Notes: generated by a model from the sequence alone, not told the origin. A stretch of DNA of 64,000 nt from Xanthomonas arboricola (GCF_002940665.1 NZ_MIGY01000003.1:434001-498000), one strand, 5' to 3'; counted from the stretch's first letter, positions 28,255 through 41,720 are shown. Numbers and translations are program-made.

Positions 28255-28524
28255 GTGGCCAATATCAAGTCCGCCAAGAAGCGCGCCAAGCAGACCGTCG
28301 TGCGCAATGAGCGCAACACGGGCCAGCGTTCGATGCTGCGCACCGCCGTCAAGAAGGTGATCAAGGCCCTTGACGCCAACGATGCTGCAGGCGCCGAAGC
28401 TGCTTTCGCCGTTGCTCAGCCCATTCTCGACCGTTTCAGCGCCCGTGGCCTGATTCACAAGAACAAGGCTGCGCGTCACAAGAGCCGCCTGACCGCTCGC
28501 ATCAAGGCCATCAAGGCCGCGTAA
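28255..28524 (+). CDS. rpsT: 30S ribosomal protein S20
   Basis: An 89-residue basic helical protein of the small ribosomal subunit that binds 16S rRNA. It has the family N-terminus [12 protein letters not shown] and end [15 protein letters not shown]. The start codon is GTG, preceded by AGGA at suitable distance; rare start codons are known for rpsT in other bacteria and relate to its autoregulation. Single-gene unit with promoter upstream and two hairpins downstream. Confidence 0.97.
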
Positions 28525-28570
28525 GCGAGCCGTGTTGGCATCACCGCAGGCCTGGCCTGCGGTGGCATAG

Positions 28571-28598
28571 AAAAACCCGGCCTTGGCCGGGTTTTTTG
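28571..28598 (+). terminator. Rho-independent terminator of rpsT
   Basis: Stem ACCCGGCC/GGCCGGGT with A-run before and TTTTTT after. Preceded by another strong stem CACCGCAGGC/GCCTGCGGTG at 28542-28564. Confidence 0.95.
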
Positions 28599-28615
28599 TG
28601 TGCCTGCGCATGCGC

Positions 28616-29896
<1,281 letters not shown>

Positions 29897-30157
29897 TTAC
29901 GCCTCGGCAACCACGCTGACGGTACGACGCTTCTTGGCACCCTTGACCGAAAACTCCACCTTGCCGTCGACCAGCGCGAACAGGGTGTGGTCACGGCCGA
30001 GGCCGACGCCGGCGCCCGGATGGAACTGAGTGCCGCGCTGACGCACGATGATGTTGCCGGCATCGATGGCCTGGCCACCGAAGATCTTCACACCCAGGTA
30101 CTTCGGGTTGGAATCGCGACCGTTGCGCGAGGAACCTACGCCTTTTTTATGTGCCAT
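29897..30157 (-). CDS. rpmA: 50S ribosomal protein L27
   Basis: An 86-residue ribosomal protein placed near the peptidyl transferase centre. [16 protein letters not shown] is the standard N-terminus, with no Firmicute-type cleaved leader. [17 protein letters not shown] and [16 protein letters not shown] follow the family exactly. Twelve bases after rplU, so co-transcribed with it. Confidence 0.97.
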   Translation of the reverse strand: MAHKKGVGSSRNGRDSNPKYLGVKIFGGQAIDAGNIIVRQRGTQFHPGAGVGLGRDHTLFALVDGKVEFSVKGAKKRRTVSVVAEA

Positions 30158-30169
30158 GACTGGTTCTCC

Positions 30170-30490
30170 TTACTTCTTATCGCCACCGGCGATGCCGGTG
30201 ATCTCGATTTCGGTGTAGTACTGACGGTGTCCCTGACGCTTCATGTGGTGCTTGCGGCGACGGAACTTGATGATGCGCACCTTGTCGGCGCGGCCATGGG
30301 CCACAACCTTGGCGGTGACCGAGGCGCCCTTCAGCGCATCGCCCAGCTTGATGCCATCGCTATCGCCCAACATCAGGACGGTGTCGAACTTGATCTCGTT
30401 GCCAGCTTCGACTTCGAGCTTTTCCACGCGGAGCGTTTCGCCCTGCGCGACGCGGTATTGCTTACCGCCGGTTACCAGAACTGCGTACAT
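30170..30490 (-). CDS. rplU: 50S ribosomal protein L21
   Basis: A 106-residue beta-barrel ribosomal protein that binds 23S r[22 protein letters not shown] at the start and [15 protein letters not shown] near the end are family signatures. First gene of the rplU-rpmA unit; AGAGG lies before its ATG. Confidence 0.97.
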   Translation of the reverse strand: MYAVLVTGGKQYRVAQGETLRVEKLEVEAGNEIKFDTVLMLGDSDGIKLGDALKGASVTAKVVAHGRADKVRIIKFRRRKHHMKRQGHRQYYTEIEITGIAGGDKK

Positions 30491-30554
30491 GACCAGGTTT
30501 TCCTCTGTAGTTATTATGGTCGCACTGACGTGCCCTAGGGCAGACAGGAGCGGG

Positions 30555-30584
30555 ATTGTACGGGCTGGCGGGGTTTGGGGTCAA
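30555..30584 (-). promoter_or_regulatory. Sigma-70 promoter of rplU-rpmA
   Basis: On the minus strand TTGACC (30584-30579), an 18-base spacer and TACAAT (30560-30555), about 65 bases upstream of the rplU ATG. Both hexamers are near consensus. Confidence 0.65.
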
Positions 30585-30781
30585 CCTGCCGGCCGCCGGA
30601 GCGCGGCCACGCCCGATCCACCCGTGCAACGCATCATCCGGCCGCCACAGGCGCCCGGTCAGACTGGCATTTGGGGCAATTGCCCTCACCTAGGTCGGCG
30701 GGTAGGCTGATCGACTGCCACTCATTCCTGCTGAGCACGCTCGCACCACTGCCGGTTCGCCGGCCCGACATCGGATCCCCC

Positions 30782-33747
<2,966 letters not shown>

Positions 33748-33748
<1 letters not shown>

Positions 33749-34155
33749 TGAACGAAGAGCACAAGGTGTTGGCACGCATCCCGATCAGCGTGCGCTGGCG
33801 CGACATGGACAGCATGGGCCATGTCAACAACGCCAAATACATTTCGTATCTGGAAGAAGCGCGCGTGCGCTGGATGCTGGGCGTTGAAGGCGTGGCGATG
33901 ACCGACCGCATCGCGCCGGTGGTCGCGGCCACCAATGTCAACTACAAGCGTCCGCTGGTATGGCCGAACGACATTCTGGTGGAACTGTTCGTCGAACGCC
34001 TGGGCAGCAGCAGCATCACCATCGGCCATCGCATCGTCGACCAGAAGGACGAGGGCGTACTGTATTCGGATGGCAACGTGGTGGTGGTGTGGATCGATAC
34101 GCAGACCGGCAAGAGCGCGTCGCTGCCGGAGACGGTACGCGCTGCCAGCAGCTGA
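33748..34155 (+). CDS. Acyl-CoA thioesterase, 4HBT hotdog family
   Basis: A 135-residue single hotdog-domain protein with the 4HBT/YbgC/FadM signature RWRDMDSMGHVNNAKY; Asp23 is the likely catalytic residue. Such enzymes hydrolyse acyl-CoA thioesters in the cytosol. Its ATG overlaps the uvrA stop in TGATG, so it is translationally coupled to uvrA, although no functional link to DNA repair is known. A hairpin terminator lies 41 bases downstream. Substrate chain length cannot be told. Confidence 0.88.
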
Positions 34156-34196
34156 GGATTGCCAGTTGCGCGCTGGATCTTCAGCGCCATACGACG

Positions 34197-34227
34197 ACGG
34201 CGGCTCTTCCGGGAGCCGCCGTTTCTG
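34197..34227 (+). terminator. Rho-independent terminator of uvrA-thioesterase unit
   Basis: Stem ACGGCGGCTC/GGAGCCGCCGT with a short loop followed by TTCTGTTT. No other feature is seen up to the PCu(A)C gene. Confidence 0.85.
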
Positions 34228-34410
34228 TTTGCAGCGCTCCTGTGTGCCGCTGCGCGATACCACCGGCAGCCCGCGTGATCGGGACCAGACCGACACAATG
34301 AAGTGGAAGCCTGCTCGCCACCACGCATCGCGTTTGATCGGCAACATCGCACAGTGGGCTCGGCAAACACTGCAGGACGCAGCCTCCGCTTGGCCACGCA
34401 CTACGCGCGT

Positions 34411-34881
34411 TTACGAACCCGGCGCGCGCTTGTGCGCCTGCAGCGTGGCCTTGATCTCGCGACCATCCTGCAAGGTAAAGGTCACCGGCACCTGCGCGCC
34501 TTCCTGCAGCGGCGCACGCGCTTCCATCAGCATCAGATGCAGGCCGCCCGGCGCAAGCGGCACCGACCTGCCGGCCGGCAACGCCAGCTCCGGCACCGCG
34601 CGCATGCGGCTGACGCCGTTGTTCTGCGTGGTCTCGTGGATGGACACATCGGCAAACGCACTGCTCTTGGCCGCAGTGACCGTCAGAGGCTGCGCACAGC
34701 CGTTGTGGAACTGCCCGAATCCCGCCGCCATGCCCATGCCACCGGGTGGCGGAATGCGGATCCAGCCGTCCTTGAACTCGGCCAGGCACTGCGCGCCAGC
34801 GCCTGCACTTGCCAGCATCACCCATGCACCGAGCAGCACGCGTCCGCACATGCGCTGCCTGCTTCGACTGCCGTCTATCAT
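34411..34881 (-). CDS. Periplasmic copper chaperone PCu(A)C
   Basis: A 156-residue exported protein with a signal peptide (about 1-30, ending ASAGAGA-Q). It carries the exact PCu(A)C copper motif H-X10-M-X21-H-X-M: His82, Met93, His115 and Met117. PCu(A)C proteins bind Cu(I) in the periplasm and deliver it to the CuA or CuB centres of cytochrome oxidases. The start at 34881 fits the signal peptide; the frame extends further upstream without one. It stands alone rather than beside an oxidase or a Sco gene. Convergent with the thioesterase gene. Confidence 0.92.
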   Translation of the reverse strand: MIDGSRSRQRMCGRVLLGAWVMLASAGAGAQCLAEFKDGWIRIPPPGGMGMAAGFGQFHNGCAQPLTVTAAKSSAFADVSIHETTQNNGVSRMRAVPELALPAGRSVPLAPGGLHLMLMEARAPLQEGAQVPVTFTLQDGREIKATLQAHKRAPGS

Positions 34882-34904
34882 GACCCGACCTCCAGGAGCC
34901 CCGA

Positions 34905-35675
34905 ATGAGCATCCAGATCTTAGACCATGGCCGTCTTCGCGAAATCCGTCTGGCACGCCCGCCGGTCAATGCACTGGACAGCGCGCTGTGCCAGGCCTTG
35001 AGCGTTGCGGTGCAGCAGGCCGGCGAGGAGACCGATGGCATCGTGCTGTCGGGCAGCGAGCGGATCTTTTCCGGTGGCATGGACGTACCGCAGCTGCTCT
35101 CGCACGGCACCGACCGCGCCGCGTTGCTGGCCAGCTGGACGGCCTTCTTCGAGGCCGCGCAGGCGCTGGCCAACAGCCGCGTGCCGGTGGTCGCGGCCAT
35201 CGGCGGGCATGCGCCGGCCGGTGGCTGCGTGCTGGCACTGTGCTGCGACTACCGGGTGATGGCGCGCAGCGCAGATACCGCAAAACCCTATGCGATCGGC
35301 TTGAACGAGGTGCAGGTAGGCCTGGCCGCGCCCGAAGGCATCCAGCGCCTGTTGCGCCGCGTGGTCGGGGCGCACCGCGCCGAACGCCTGCTGATCTCCG
35401 GGCAGCTGCTGCCGGCCGAGCAGGCGGTCACGATCGGCCTGGTCGACGAGCTGGTCGATGGCGATCTGGTCACCGCGCGCGCGGTAGCCTGGCTACAGGA
35501 CCTGCAGCAGGTGCCGCGCCAGCCGATGCTGGCCACGCGTGCGATTGCGCGCGCCGATCTGCGCGCGGCGCTGGCGCCCGAACTGATCCAGCTGGAACGC
35601 TTCATCGATGGCTGGTACGCGCCGGATGCGCAGGCCGCCCTGCATGGCCTGGTCGCGCGGCTGCAGAAGGCCTGA
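34905..35675 (+). CDS. Enoyl-CoA hydratase/isomerase family (crotonase) protein
   Basis: A 256-residue crotonase-fold protein acting on acyl-CoA thioesters. Oxyanion-hole blocks are IFSGGMDVPQLL (residues 54-65) and GGHAPAGGCVLALCCDY (residues 99-115). The position of the usual second catalytic glutamate is occupied by the less typical LNEVQVGLAAPEGIQ block, so hydratase activity is not assured; isomerase or another crotonase reaction is possible. Start at 34905 follows a good AGGAG. Divergent from PCu(A)C with only 23 bases between starts, followed after 73 bases by tesB. Confidence 0.85.
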   Translation: MSIQILDHGRLREIRLARPPVNALDSALCQALSVAVQQAGEETDGIVLSGSERIFSGGMDVPQLLSHGTDRAALLASWTAFFEAAQALANSRVPVVAAIGGHAPAGGCVLALCCDYRVMARSADTAKPYAIGLNEVQVGLAAPEGIQRLLRRVVGAHRAERLLISGQLLPAEQAVTIGLVDELVDGDLVTARAVAWLQDLQQVPRQPMLATRAIARADLRAALAPELIQLERFIDGWYAPDAQAALHGLVARLQKA

Positions 35676-35712
35676 CGCCGGCTCCCGGCACGGTGCACAC
35701 GAGACGGCCCGC

Positions 35713-35718
35713 TATAAT
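35713..35718 (+). promoter_or_regulatory. TATAAT box upstream of tesB
   Basis: A perfect -10 hexamer 30 bases before the TTG start of tesB. No recognisable -35 lies 16-18 bases upstream. The position would give a leader of about 24 bases. Confidence 0.45.
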
Positions 35719-35748
35719 CGCGGTCCATCGCACGCCCAGGTCCGCCCC

Positions 35749-36663
35749 TTGTCCGCCACTGCCGAACCCGTCGTCTCCGAACTGATCAGCCTGCTGTCGC
35801 TGGAGCGCCTGGAGGACAACCTGTTTCGCGGCCAGAGCCGCGATATCGGCACCAAGTACGTATTCGGCGGACAGGTGCTGGGCCAGGCGCTGGCCGCAGC
35901 GCAAGCCACCGTGGACAATGGCCGCCAGGCGCATTCCCTGCATGCCTACTTCCTGCGCGCCGGCAATATCGACCACCCGATCGTCTACGACGTCGACCGC
36001 ACCCGCGATGGCGGCAGTTTTTCGGTGCGCCGGGTCACCGCAATCCAGCACGGCAAGGTGATCTTTTTCTGCGCGGCCTCGTTTCAGCAGCGCGAGGACG
36101 GCGCCGAACATCAGTCGGTGATGCCGGTGGTGCCGCCGCCCGAAGACATCGAACCCACCCCGCCGCTGGCAGCGGAAGTGCTGGAGACCCTGCCTGCCAA
36201 GGTACAGCGCTGGCTGTCGCGTGGCGGTCCGTTCGAGTTTCGCCATGTACTCCCGCGCGACGAACTCAGGCCGCCCAAGCGCCCGCCGTTTCAGCAGATG
36301 TGGCTGCGCCTGAGCGACCCGGTTGGCGACGACGTCGGCCTGCACCAGGCCTTGCTGGCGTATGCCTCGGATTTTCAGCTGCTCGGCACCTCCACGTTTC
36401 CGCACGGGATCAGCTACTACACGCCAAACGTGCAGATGGCCTCGCTCGATCATGCGCTGTGGTTCCATCGCCCGTTCCGCACCGACGACTGGCTGCTGTA
36501 CTCGCTCGACAGCCCTACCGCACAGGGTTCGCGCGGCCTGGCGCGCGGGCAGTTCTTCACCCGCGATGGCGTGCTGGTCGCCAGCACCACGCAGGAAGGC
36601 CTGATCCGCGTGGTGCCCGACGGCAGCGCGATCGCCGTGCCGGCAAACGACTCGCCATGTTGA
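35749..36663 (+). CDS. tesB: Acyl-CoA thioesterase II
   Basis: A 304-residue double-hotdog thioesterase that hydrolyses medium- and long-chain acyl-CoA. LEDNLFRGQSRD and VFGGQVLGQALAAA start the first hotdog, and SLHAYFLRAGN and SLDHALWFHRPFRTDDWLLY are family blocks. I place the start at TTG 35749 (then SATAEPVVSEL): no ATG or GTG lies nearer in frame, an ATG further upstream would read through the end of the previous gene, and a TATAAT is 30 bases upstream. Full length for TesB. Confidence 0.92.
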   Translation: MSATAEPVVSELISLLSLERLEDNLFRGQSRDIGTKYVFGGQVLGQALAAAQATVDNGRQAHSLHAYFLRAGNIDHPIVYDVDRTRDGGSFSVRRVTAIQHGKVIFFCAASFQQREDGAEHQSVMPVVPPPEDIEPTPPLAAEVLETLPAKVQRWLSRGGPFEFRHVLPRDELRPPKRPPFQQMWLRLSDPVGDDVGLHQALLAYASDFQLLGTSTFPHGISYYTPNVQMASLDHALWFHRPFRTDDWLLYSLDSPTAQGSRGLARGQFFTRDGVLVASTTQEGLIRVVPDGSAIAVPANDSPC

Positions 36664-36811
36664 TTGCTGCACCGCGTTCGCCGTGCGCAGGCATGCTGAT
36701 GGCCGCCTGCACTTTCCGGCCTGGATCGACATCCTTGCCGCTCTTTTTTTTCAGCTCGAGCAAGCGCACTCACCGCGCGCCCTGCTCGGCAATCGCTGGC
36801 ACCCCTTAAGC

Positions 36812-37321
36812 ATGCGCAAGATCTTCAGCAGCCAACGTATCGAAACCGCAGAAGGCGTGGCCGATCTGCTGCGCAACGCCGGCATCGACGTGCGCATGAG
36901 CAACGGCCGCTCCTACGAGAGCAAGCGCAGCGGCCAGTTCAGCTATCTCGAACAGGGCAACGCCCAGGCCTACCCCACGGTGTGGATCGTGCATGCCGAC
37001 GACCAGCCGCGCGCCCGCGACCTGCTGCGCGACGCACGCCTGCTCGACACCACCCGCCGCGACCTGCCGAATGTGGAGTACACCTTCCGCGACGGCGAAA
37101 ACGGCTCGAGCACCAATGCGCGCAGCTGGGCCTGGCGCATCCGGCTGGTGCTGCTGCTGGTGATCGGCGCGGTCGCCATGTTCGTGGTGCTGCGCCATCG
37201 CAACGCCCCTGACCCGGCCACGCCAGTGGCACCGCCGACAGCGCAGCCAGCGCCCGCCACCACGGAACCGCCAGCCGCAGGGGACGAAGAAGTGCGTGTA
37301 CGGATCCAGCCGGCGCGCTGA
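36812..37321 (+). CDS. DUF2007-type protein with one membrane anchor
   Basis: A 169-residue protein. The N-terminal about 75 residues match the DUF2007 putative signal-transducing fold (MRKIFSSQRIETAEGVADLLRNAG, given in parts: MRKIFSSQRIE and GVADLLRNAGID, then YPTVWIVHADDQPRARDLL). A transmembrane segment follows (about 108-128, LVLLLVIGAVAMFVVL) and a Pro/Ala-rich tail, probably periplasmic. Homologues in Xanthomonadaceae have been labelled pathogenicity-like proteins without experimental basis known to me. The start at 36812 is where homology begins; the longer frame from 36683 is not supported. Function unknown. Confidence 0.78.
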   Translation: MRKIFSSQRIETAEGVADLLRNAGIDVRMSNGRSYESKRSGQFSYLEQGNAQAYPTVWIVHADDQPRARDLLRDARLLDTTRRDLPNVEYTFRDGENGSSTNARSWAWRIRLVLLLVIGAVAMFVVLRHRNAPDPATPVAPPTAQPAPATTEPPAAGDEEVRVRIQPAR

Positions 37322-37420
37322 GCGCGGTCACCGCGCGGTGCGCCAGGCGCCATCGCCATCACGTCGGTCACATCCGGTGCTCGCCTGCGTCATGCTGGTA
37401 CCAGGACATGGATTGCGCCG

Positions 37421-38614
37421 ATGCACACCGACACGCTGGACCTGATGTTGCAACGCGAATTGCCGGTCGCCGCCGCCGGCTGCCAGCAGGCCTACGGCCG
37501 CATCGTGCGTGCGTGCCAGAACACGGTGACCGCCATCGCACTGGCGATCACGCGCGATATCGCTGCCAGCGAAGACATCGCCCAGGAAGCCTTCCTGCGC
37601 GCCTGGCAGCGGCTGGCACAGTTGCATCAGCCGGCCAGCTTCCTGCCGTGGTTGCGGCAGATCACCCGCAACCTGGCGCGTGATTGGCTGCGCGCCAACC
37701 GGCGTCGCGCCCTCAGCGGCGAAGCGGCGGACCTGGCGATCGCGATGGCCGCCGACCCGGCCCCCTCGCCCGCCGACCAGTTGCTGCAGGTGGAAGAAGA
37801 GATCGCCGCGCTCGACATCATTTCTGCATTGCCCGAGGAAAGCCGCGAGACGCTGCTGCTGTTTTATCGCGAAGGCCAAAGTTCGCAACAGGTCGCCTCG
37901 CTGCTCGGACTGAGCGATGCGGCCGTGCGCAAGCGCCTGTCGCGGGCACGTGCCAGCGTGCGCGGCGAGCTGCTGCGCCGGTTCGGCGAGTTCGCCCGTG
38001 GCAGTGCGCCCAGCGTGGCCTTTGCCACTGCGGTGACCTCGGCAACCCTGCTGGCCGCGCCGGGGACGGCAAGCGCGGCCATCGTGCTGACGGGCATGGG
38101 GGGCGCGGGCAAATTAGGCGTGAGCGGACTGACCGGCTCGGCATTGAGCGGGGGTGGCGCCGCCGGTGCGCTAAGCCTCTGGCTCGGCATGCCGTCGCTG
38201 TTCGCCGCTGGCGCCGTGCTGGTTGCCGGAGTCGGCACGTACTGGTCGTGCTGGTATCTGCTGCGCTTTGCGCAGACCGCCGCCGAAGCAGCGGCGATTC
38301 GTCGTTTCCTGCACATCACCACGCTGACGTCGGTGCTGGTAGTGGGCAGCACGCTGCTGCTCAAGCGCCTGGATGCGGGCGCATGGGCGTCGCTGCTACT
38401 GCTGTGCGCAGGCATGGCGGTGCTCAACTATCAAACCATCCTGGTGCTGCCACGGGTCATGCGCCCGATGCTGGAACGCGATGCGCAACGACGCGGCACC
38501 ACGCAGGCACCGCTACTGTATCGCTGCATGTTCAGCCCGGGCGCGATGCTGGTGAGCACGGCGGCGGTCATGCTGCCCATCGTGCGGCACTACATGAAGC
38601 TGGGGATGCTCTGA
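37421..38614 (+). CDS. ECF-type sigma factor fused to a C-terminal multi-pass membrane domain
   Basis: A 397-residue protein. Residues 20-95 are sigma-70 region 2 (AASEDIAQEAFLRAWQRL, FLPWLRQITRNLARDWL) and 128-185 region 4 (LPEESRETLLLFYREGQS, VASLLGLSDAAVRKRLSRAR). From about 200 on there are about five hydrophobic segments (203-223, 249-281, 299-314, 322-344, 370-390). The fusion suggests a membrane-tethered sigma factor that could sense membrane state directly or be freed by proteolysis; this is inference. No anti-sigma gene is adjacent, in keeping with built-in control. Start at 37421. Confidence 0.88.
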   Translation: MHTDTLDLMLQRELPVAAAGCQQAYGRIVRACQNTVTAIALAITRDIAASEDIAQEAFLRAWQRLAQLHQPASFLPWLRQITRNLARDWLRANRRRALSGEAADLAIAMAADPAPSPADQLLQVEEEIAALDIISALPEESRETLLLFYREGQSSQQVASLLGLSDAAVRKRLSRARASVRGELLRRFGEFARGSAPSVAFATAVTSATLLAAPGTASAAIVLTGMGGAGKLGVSGLTGSALSGGGAAGALSLWLGMPSLFAAGAVLVAGVGTYWSCWYLLRFAQTAAEAAAIRRFLHITTLTSVLVVGSTLLLKRLDAGAWASLLLLCAGMAVLNYQTILVLPRVMRPMLERDAQRRGTTQAPLLYRCMFSPGAMLVSTAAVMLPIVRHYMKLGML

Positions 38615-38665
38615 TCCCGGCGTGGCGCCATCGCCGCACACACCAGGTGCGACCATTCCAGTCAG

Positions 38666-38701
38666 TAAAAAACGGCCTCCTGCTTGCGCGGGAGGCCGTT
38701 G
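38666..38701 (-). terminator. Rho-independent terminator of the EF-hand gene
   Basis: Stem AACGGCCTCC/GGAGGCCGTT; on the minus strand it is followed by TTTTTTAC. It sits between convergent genes, 109 bases past the EF-hand stop, and may serve both. Confidence 0.9.
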
Positions 38702-38809
38702 GTCGAATCGGCGCCTTGTTGCGTGCTGCTGATTACATCCTGCAGATGCCGCAGGTGCTGCCCCGGTCGCAGCATTGCGACCGGGTAACGCCGTAGCGAC
38801 TGGACGAAC

Positions 38810-39406
38810 TCAGTTGCTCGCGGCCGGCTTTGCCGGCATCGGACGCTTGCCGTGATCGCCACGCTCGCCACGTTCATCCGGACCACGCGGGCCATGCTCG
38901 CCACGCTGCTTGGATGCGGCATCGAACTCGGCCTTGCTCAGTTTGCCGTCCTTGTCGGTATCGGCCTTGGCAAACCACGCGTCGCGATGCTGCTGCATGC
39001 GCAACTCACGGTCGGCGCGATCGACAACGCCGTCCTTGTTGATGTCCATCTCATCGAAGCGCGCGGCAAACTTGGGGTCGGCCTTGGCTTCTTCGCGGCT
39101 GATGCGGCCGTCCTTGTTGGTGTCGAGCTTGCTCAGCCAGTCGCCGCGTTCACCGCGACCCGGGCCGCGATGATGCGGGCGCTCATCGCGCGAGAGCTTG
39201 CCGTCCTTGTTGGTGTCCAGCGTGTCGAACTGTGCGGCCAGCTTGGGGTCGGCAGCGGCCTCGCTGCGATCGATCACGCCATCGCCGTTCTTGTCTAGCT
39301 TGGCAGGACGCGGCGCATCGCCGGCGGCAGGCGGAGCGGCGAACACCGCGCCGGTGGACAGGGCAGCCAGCACGGCCAGTGCGAGAAACGGTTTGCGGAA
39401 CGTCAT
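38810..39406 (-). CDS. Exported protein with five EF-hand calcium-binding loops
   Basis: A 198-residue protein with a signal peptide (about 1-23, [15 protein letters not shown]). Five canonical 12-residue EF-hand loops follow at 38-49 ([12 protein letters not shown]), 64-75, 95-106, 121-132 (ending in Asp) and 149-160. The tail is rich in Gly, Arg and Pro ([15 protein letters not shown]). It should bind several Ca2+ ions in the periplasm or outside the cell, as a buffer or Ca-dependent adaptor. The start at 39406 fits the signal peptide and has CAGGAG just before it. It is a single-gene unit. An odd number of hands leaves one unpaired. Confidence 0.9.
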   Translation of the reverse strand: MTFRKPFLALAVLAALSTGAVFAAPPAAGDAPRPAKLDKNGDGVIDRSEAAADPKLAAQFDTLDTNKDGKLSRDERPHHRGPGRGERGDWLSKLDTNKDGRISREEAKADPKFAARFDEMDINKDGVVDRADRELRMQQHRDAWFAKADTDKDGKLSKAEFDAASKQRGEHGPRGPDERGERGDHGKRPMPAKPAASN

Positions 39407-39605
39407 GAGAAACTCCTGGGATGTGGGAACCACACGCGGCACCTGCATGGGCCGCATCGCGTGGGTGGCGCATCCGGATCCACCGTGCGCTGCCACCAAC
39501 ACCCACATCAACGAGCCAGCGGCACGCGCGTTGACGTGCCAACCGGGCGTATTCATCCGGCGGACAGTCGCCGCTGTTGCGACGCGCAGGCGCTATCCTG
39601 ACGCC

Positions 39606-40361
39606 ATGGCCATCCACGCCGACACCCATGACGACCTGCGCCTGTTCCAGACCGGCGAGCATGCCTGTGGCTACTGGTCCGACCGCCGCGCGCGCGACCT
39701 GGTGCTGGATCCACACGATCCGCGTCTGGGCGCGATCTATCCGCAGGCATTGGCATGGGGATTTCGTCGCTCCGGCGATCTGGTCTACCGGCCGCATTGC
39801 GAACGTTGCCGCGCCTGCGTGCCAGTGCGCATTGCGGTGGATGCGTTCCGGCCCGATCGCAGCCAGCGGCGTTGCCTGGCGCGCAACCAGGACCTGGTGG
39901 TACGCGTGGTCGCCACCGAACGCACCGACGAACAACTCGCGTTGTACCGGCAGTACCTCAAGCGCCGCCATCCCGGCGGCGGCATGGACGAACATGGCGC
40001 TACCGAATTCGACCAGTTCCTGATCGGTGGCTGGTCACATGGACGCTTTCTGGAAATCCGCGAACCCGCAGTGGCCCACGCGCCGGGGCGACTGCTCGCC
40101 GTTGCGGTCACCGATGTCACCGAGCATGCATTGTCGGCGGTCTATACGTTCTACGCAGCGGATGCCACTGCGCGCAGCCTGGGCACGTTTGCGATCCTGC
40201 AGCAGATCCAGTGGGCGCAACGCGAGCGCCGCGCGCATGTGTATCTGGGCTACTGGATCGACGGCCATGCCAAGATGAACTACAAGCGCCGCTTCAGCGC
40301 GCTGGAGGCCTACGACGGCCGCCAATGGCGTGCGCTTCCCGCCCCCGCACCGGAAGGTTGA
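39606..40361 (+). CDS. bpt: Aspartate/glutamate leucyltransferase (Bpt)
   Basis: A 251-residue L/F-transferase-like enzyme of the N-end rule pathway, which adds Leu from Leu-tRNA to proteins with N-terminal Asp or Glu and so marks them for ClpAP via ClpS. The N-terminal cysteine set HACGYWSDR and [16 protein letters not shown], and the C-terminal [15 protein letters not shown], match the arginyl/leucyltransferase family. The start at 39606 ([10 protein letters not shown]) is the family start; the frame extends far upstream by chance, antisense to the EF-hand gene. Older annotations call it an arginyltransferase (Ate1-like). Confidence 0.92.
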   Translation: MAIHADTHDDLRLFQTGEHACGYWSDRRARDLVLDPHDPRLGAIYPQALAWGFRRSGDLVYRPHCERCRACVPVRIAVDAFRPDRSQRRCLARNQDLVVRVVATERTDEQLALYRQYLKRRHPGGGMDEHGATEFDQFLIGGWSHGRFLEIREPAVAHAPGRLLAVAVTDVTEHALSAVYTFYAADATARSLGTFAILQQIQWAQRERRAHVYLGYWIDGHAKMNYKRRFSALEAYDGRQWRALPAPAPEG

Positions 40362-40413
40362 ACCCCGCCGGGACGACATCGGCCTGTCGTCTTGCACATG
40401 CGAGAATGTCGCG

Positions 40414-41643
40414 ATGATCAGACCTCTCTTACTGCTTGCGCTGACCGCGCTCTGCGCCGCCTGCGCACATCACGCGACCTCCCCGGAGACGAGCTCAAAG
40501 GCGACTGCCACGTCCGCGCCAACCCAGCTACGCATCGCGACCTACAACACCTCCCTGTATTCCGACCAGGCCGGCGGCCTGGTGCGCGAACTGCAGGGCG
40601 ACAGCGCGCATGCGCGCAAGATCGCCGCGGTGCTGCAGCGGGTGCGTCCGGATCTGGTGCTGCTCAACGAGTTCGACTTCGACCCCGAGCACCGCGCCGC
40701 CGATCTGTTCCAGCAGCGCTATCTGCAGGTCGCCCAGCCGGGCGGCGGCGAAGCGTTGCGCTATCCGTATCGCTATCTGGCCCCGGTCAATACCGGCGTG
40801 CCCAGCGGCCTGGATCTGGACAACAACGGCAGCATCGGTGGCGATGGCCGCACCCGCGGCAACGATGCCTGGGGCTACGGATTGCATCCCGGCCAGTACG
40901 GCATGCTGGTGCTGTCGCGCTACCCGATCGACGCACAGGCGGTGCGCAGTTTCCAGTTGCTGAAATGGAGCGCGCTGCCGGGCGCGCTGCGCCCGACCGA
41001 CCCGTCCAGCACACAATCGTTCTATAGCGACGCGATTTGGGCGCAGCTGCGGCTGTCGTCCAAATCGCACTGGGACGTGCCGGTGCGCACGCCGCTGGGC
41101 GTGGTGCACGCGCTGGTGTCGCACCCCACCCCGCCGGTGTTCGATGGCGCCGAGAAGCGCAACGTCGCCCGCAACCACGACGAGCTGCGGCTATGGCGCG
41201 AGTATCTGGACAACCCCACAGATGCCAGCTGGCTGTGCGACGACCAGGGCCGCTGCGGCGGGCTGCCCGCCGATGCGCGCTTCGTCATTCTCGGCGACCT
41301 CAATAACGACCCGGTCGACGGCGCCGGCCGGCACGATGCGATCCGCGCCTTGATCACGCACCCGCGGGTGCTGCAGTACCCCACACCGCACAGCGCAGGC
41401 GGCCCGGAAAAAACCGCCGAGTACGCCGCGCAAGGCATTGCCCATACGGGCGACCCGCACCAGGTCACCGGCGATTTCGGGCCGCAGGCAGGCACGATGC
41501 GGCTGGACTACGTGCTGCCCTCGCGCCAGTTCACCTTGATCGGCAGCGGCATTTTCTGGCCCGCCAGCACCGCGCCGGAAGCGGCGATCGCCGAAGGCAG
41601 CGACCATCATGCGGTCTGGGTGGATGTGGCTGGGGAGCGGTGA
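40414..41643 (+). CDS. Exported endonuclease/exonuclease/phosphatase-family protein
   Basis: A 409-residue protein of the EEP superfamily. An N-terminal signal (MIRPLLLLALTALCAAC) resembles a lipoprotein signal but the -3 residue is atypical. EEP motifs in order are RIATYN, LLNEFDF, the mid-domain GQYGMLVLSRYP, FVILGDLNNDP and the C-terminal GSDHHAVWVDV, with the Asp-His pair for metal-dependent phosphodiester or phosphomonoester hydrolysis. Members of this exported group are often suggested to be phytase-like or extracellular nucleases; which applies here cannot be told. The start at 40414 begins the signal peptide. Convergent with purT. Confidence 0.85.
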   Translation: MIRPLLLLALTALCAACAHHATSPETSSKATATSAPTQLRIATYNTSLYSDQAGGLVRELQGDSAHARKIAAVLQRVRPDLVLLNEFDFDPEHRAADLFQQRYLQVAQPGGGEALRYPYRYLAPVNTGVPSGLDLDNNGSIGGDGRTRGNDAWGYGLHPGQYGMLVLSRYPIDAQAVRSFQLLKWSALPGALRPTDPSSTQSFYSDAIWAQLRLSSKSHWDVPVRTPLGVVHALVSHPTPPVFDGAEKRNVARNHDELRLWREYLDNPTDASWLCDDQGRCGGLPADARFVILGDLNNDPVDGAGRHDAIRALITHPRVLQYPTPHSAGGPEKTAEYAAQGIAHTGDPHQVTGDFGPQAGTMRLDYVLPSRQFTLIGSGIFWPASTAPEAAIAEGSDHHAVWVDVAGER

Positions 41644-41687
41644 TTCGGGATTGGGGATTTGAAGCGTCGGGTGGTTGCTTGTGTCAT

Positions 41688-41720
41688 GGCGCGATTGCGG
41701 CTGGTCGCCGCAACCGCGCC
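41688..41720 (-). terminator. Hairpin terminator between purT and the EEP gene
   Basis: Arms 41688-41701 and 41707-41720 form a 14-pair stem with a 5-base loop; on the minus strand the only irregular pair is a G-U. It lies 17 bases past the purT stop. No clear U-tract follows. Confidence 0.5.
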
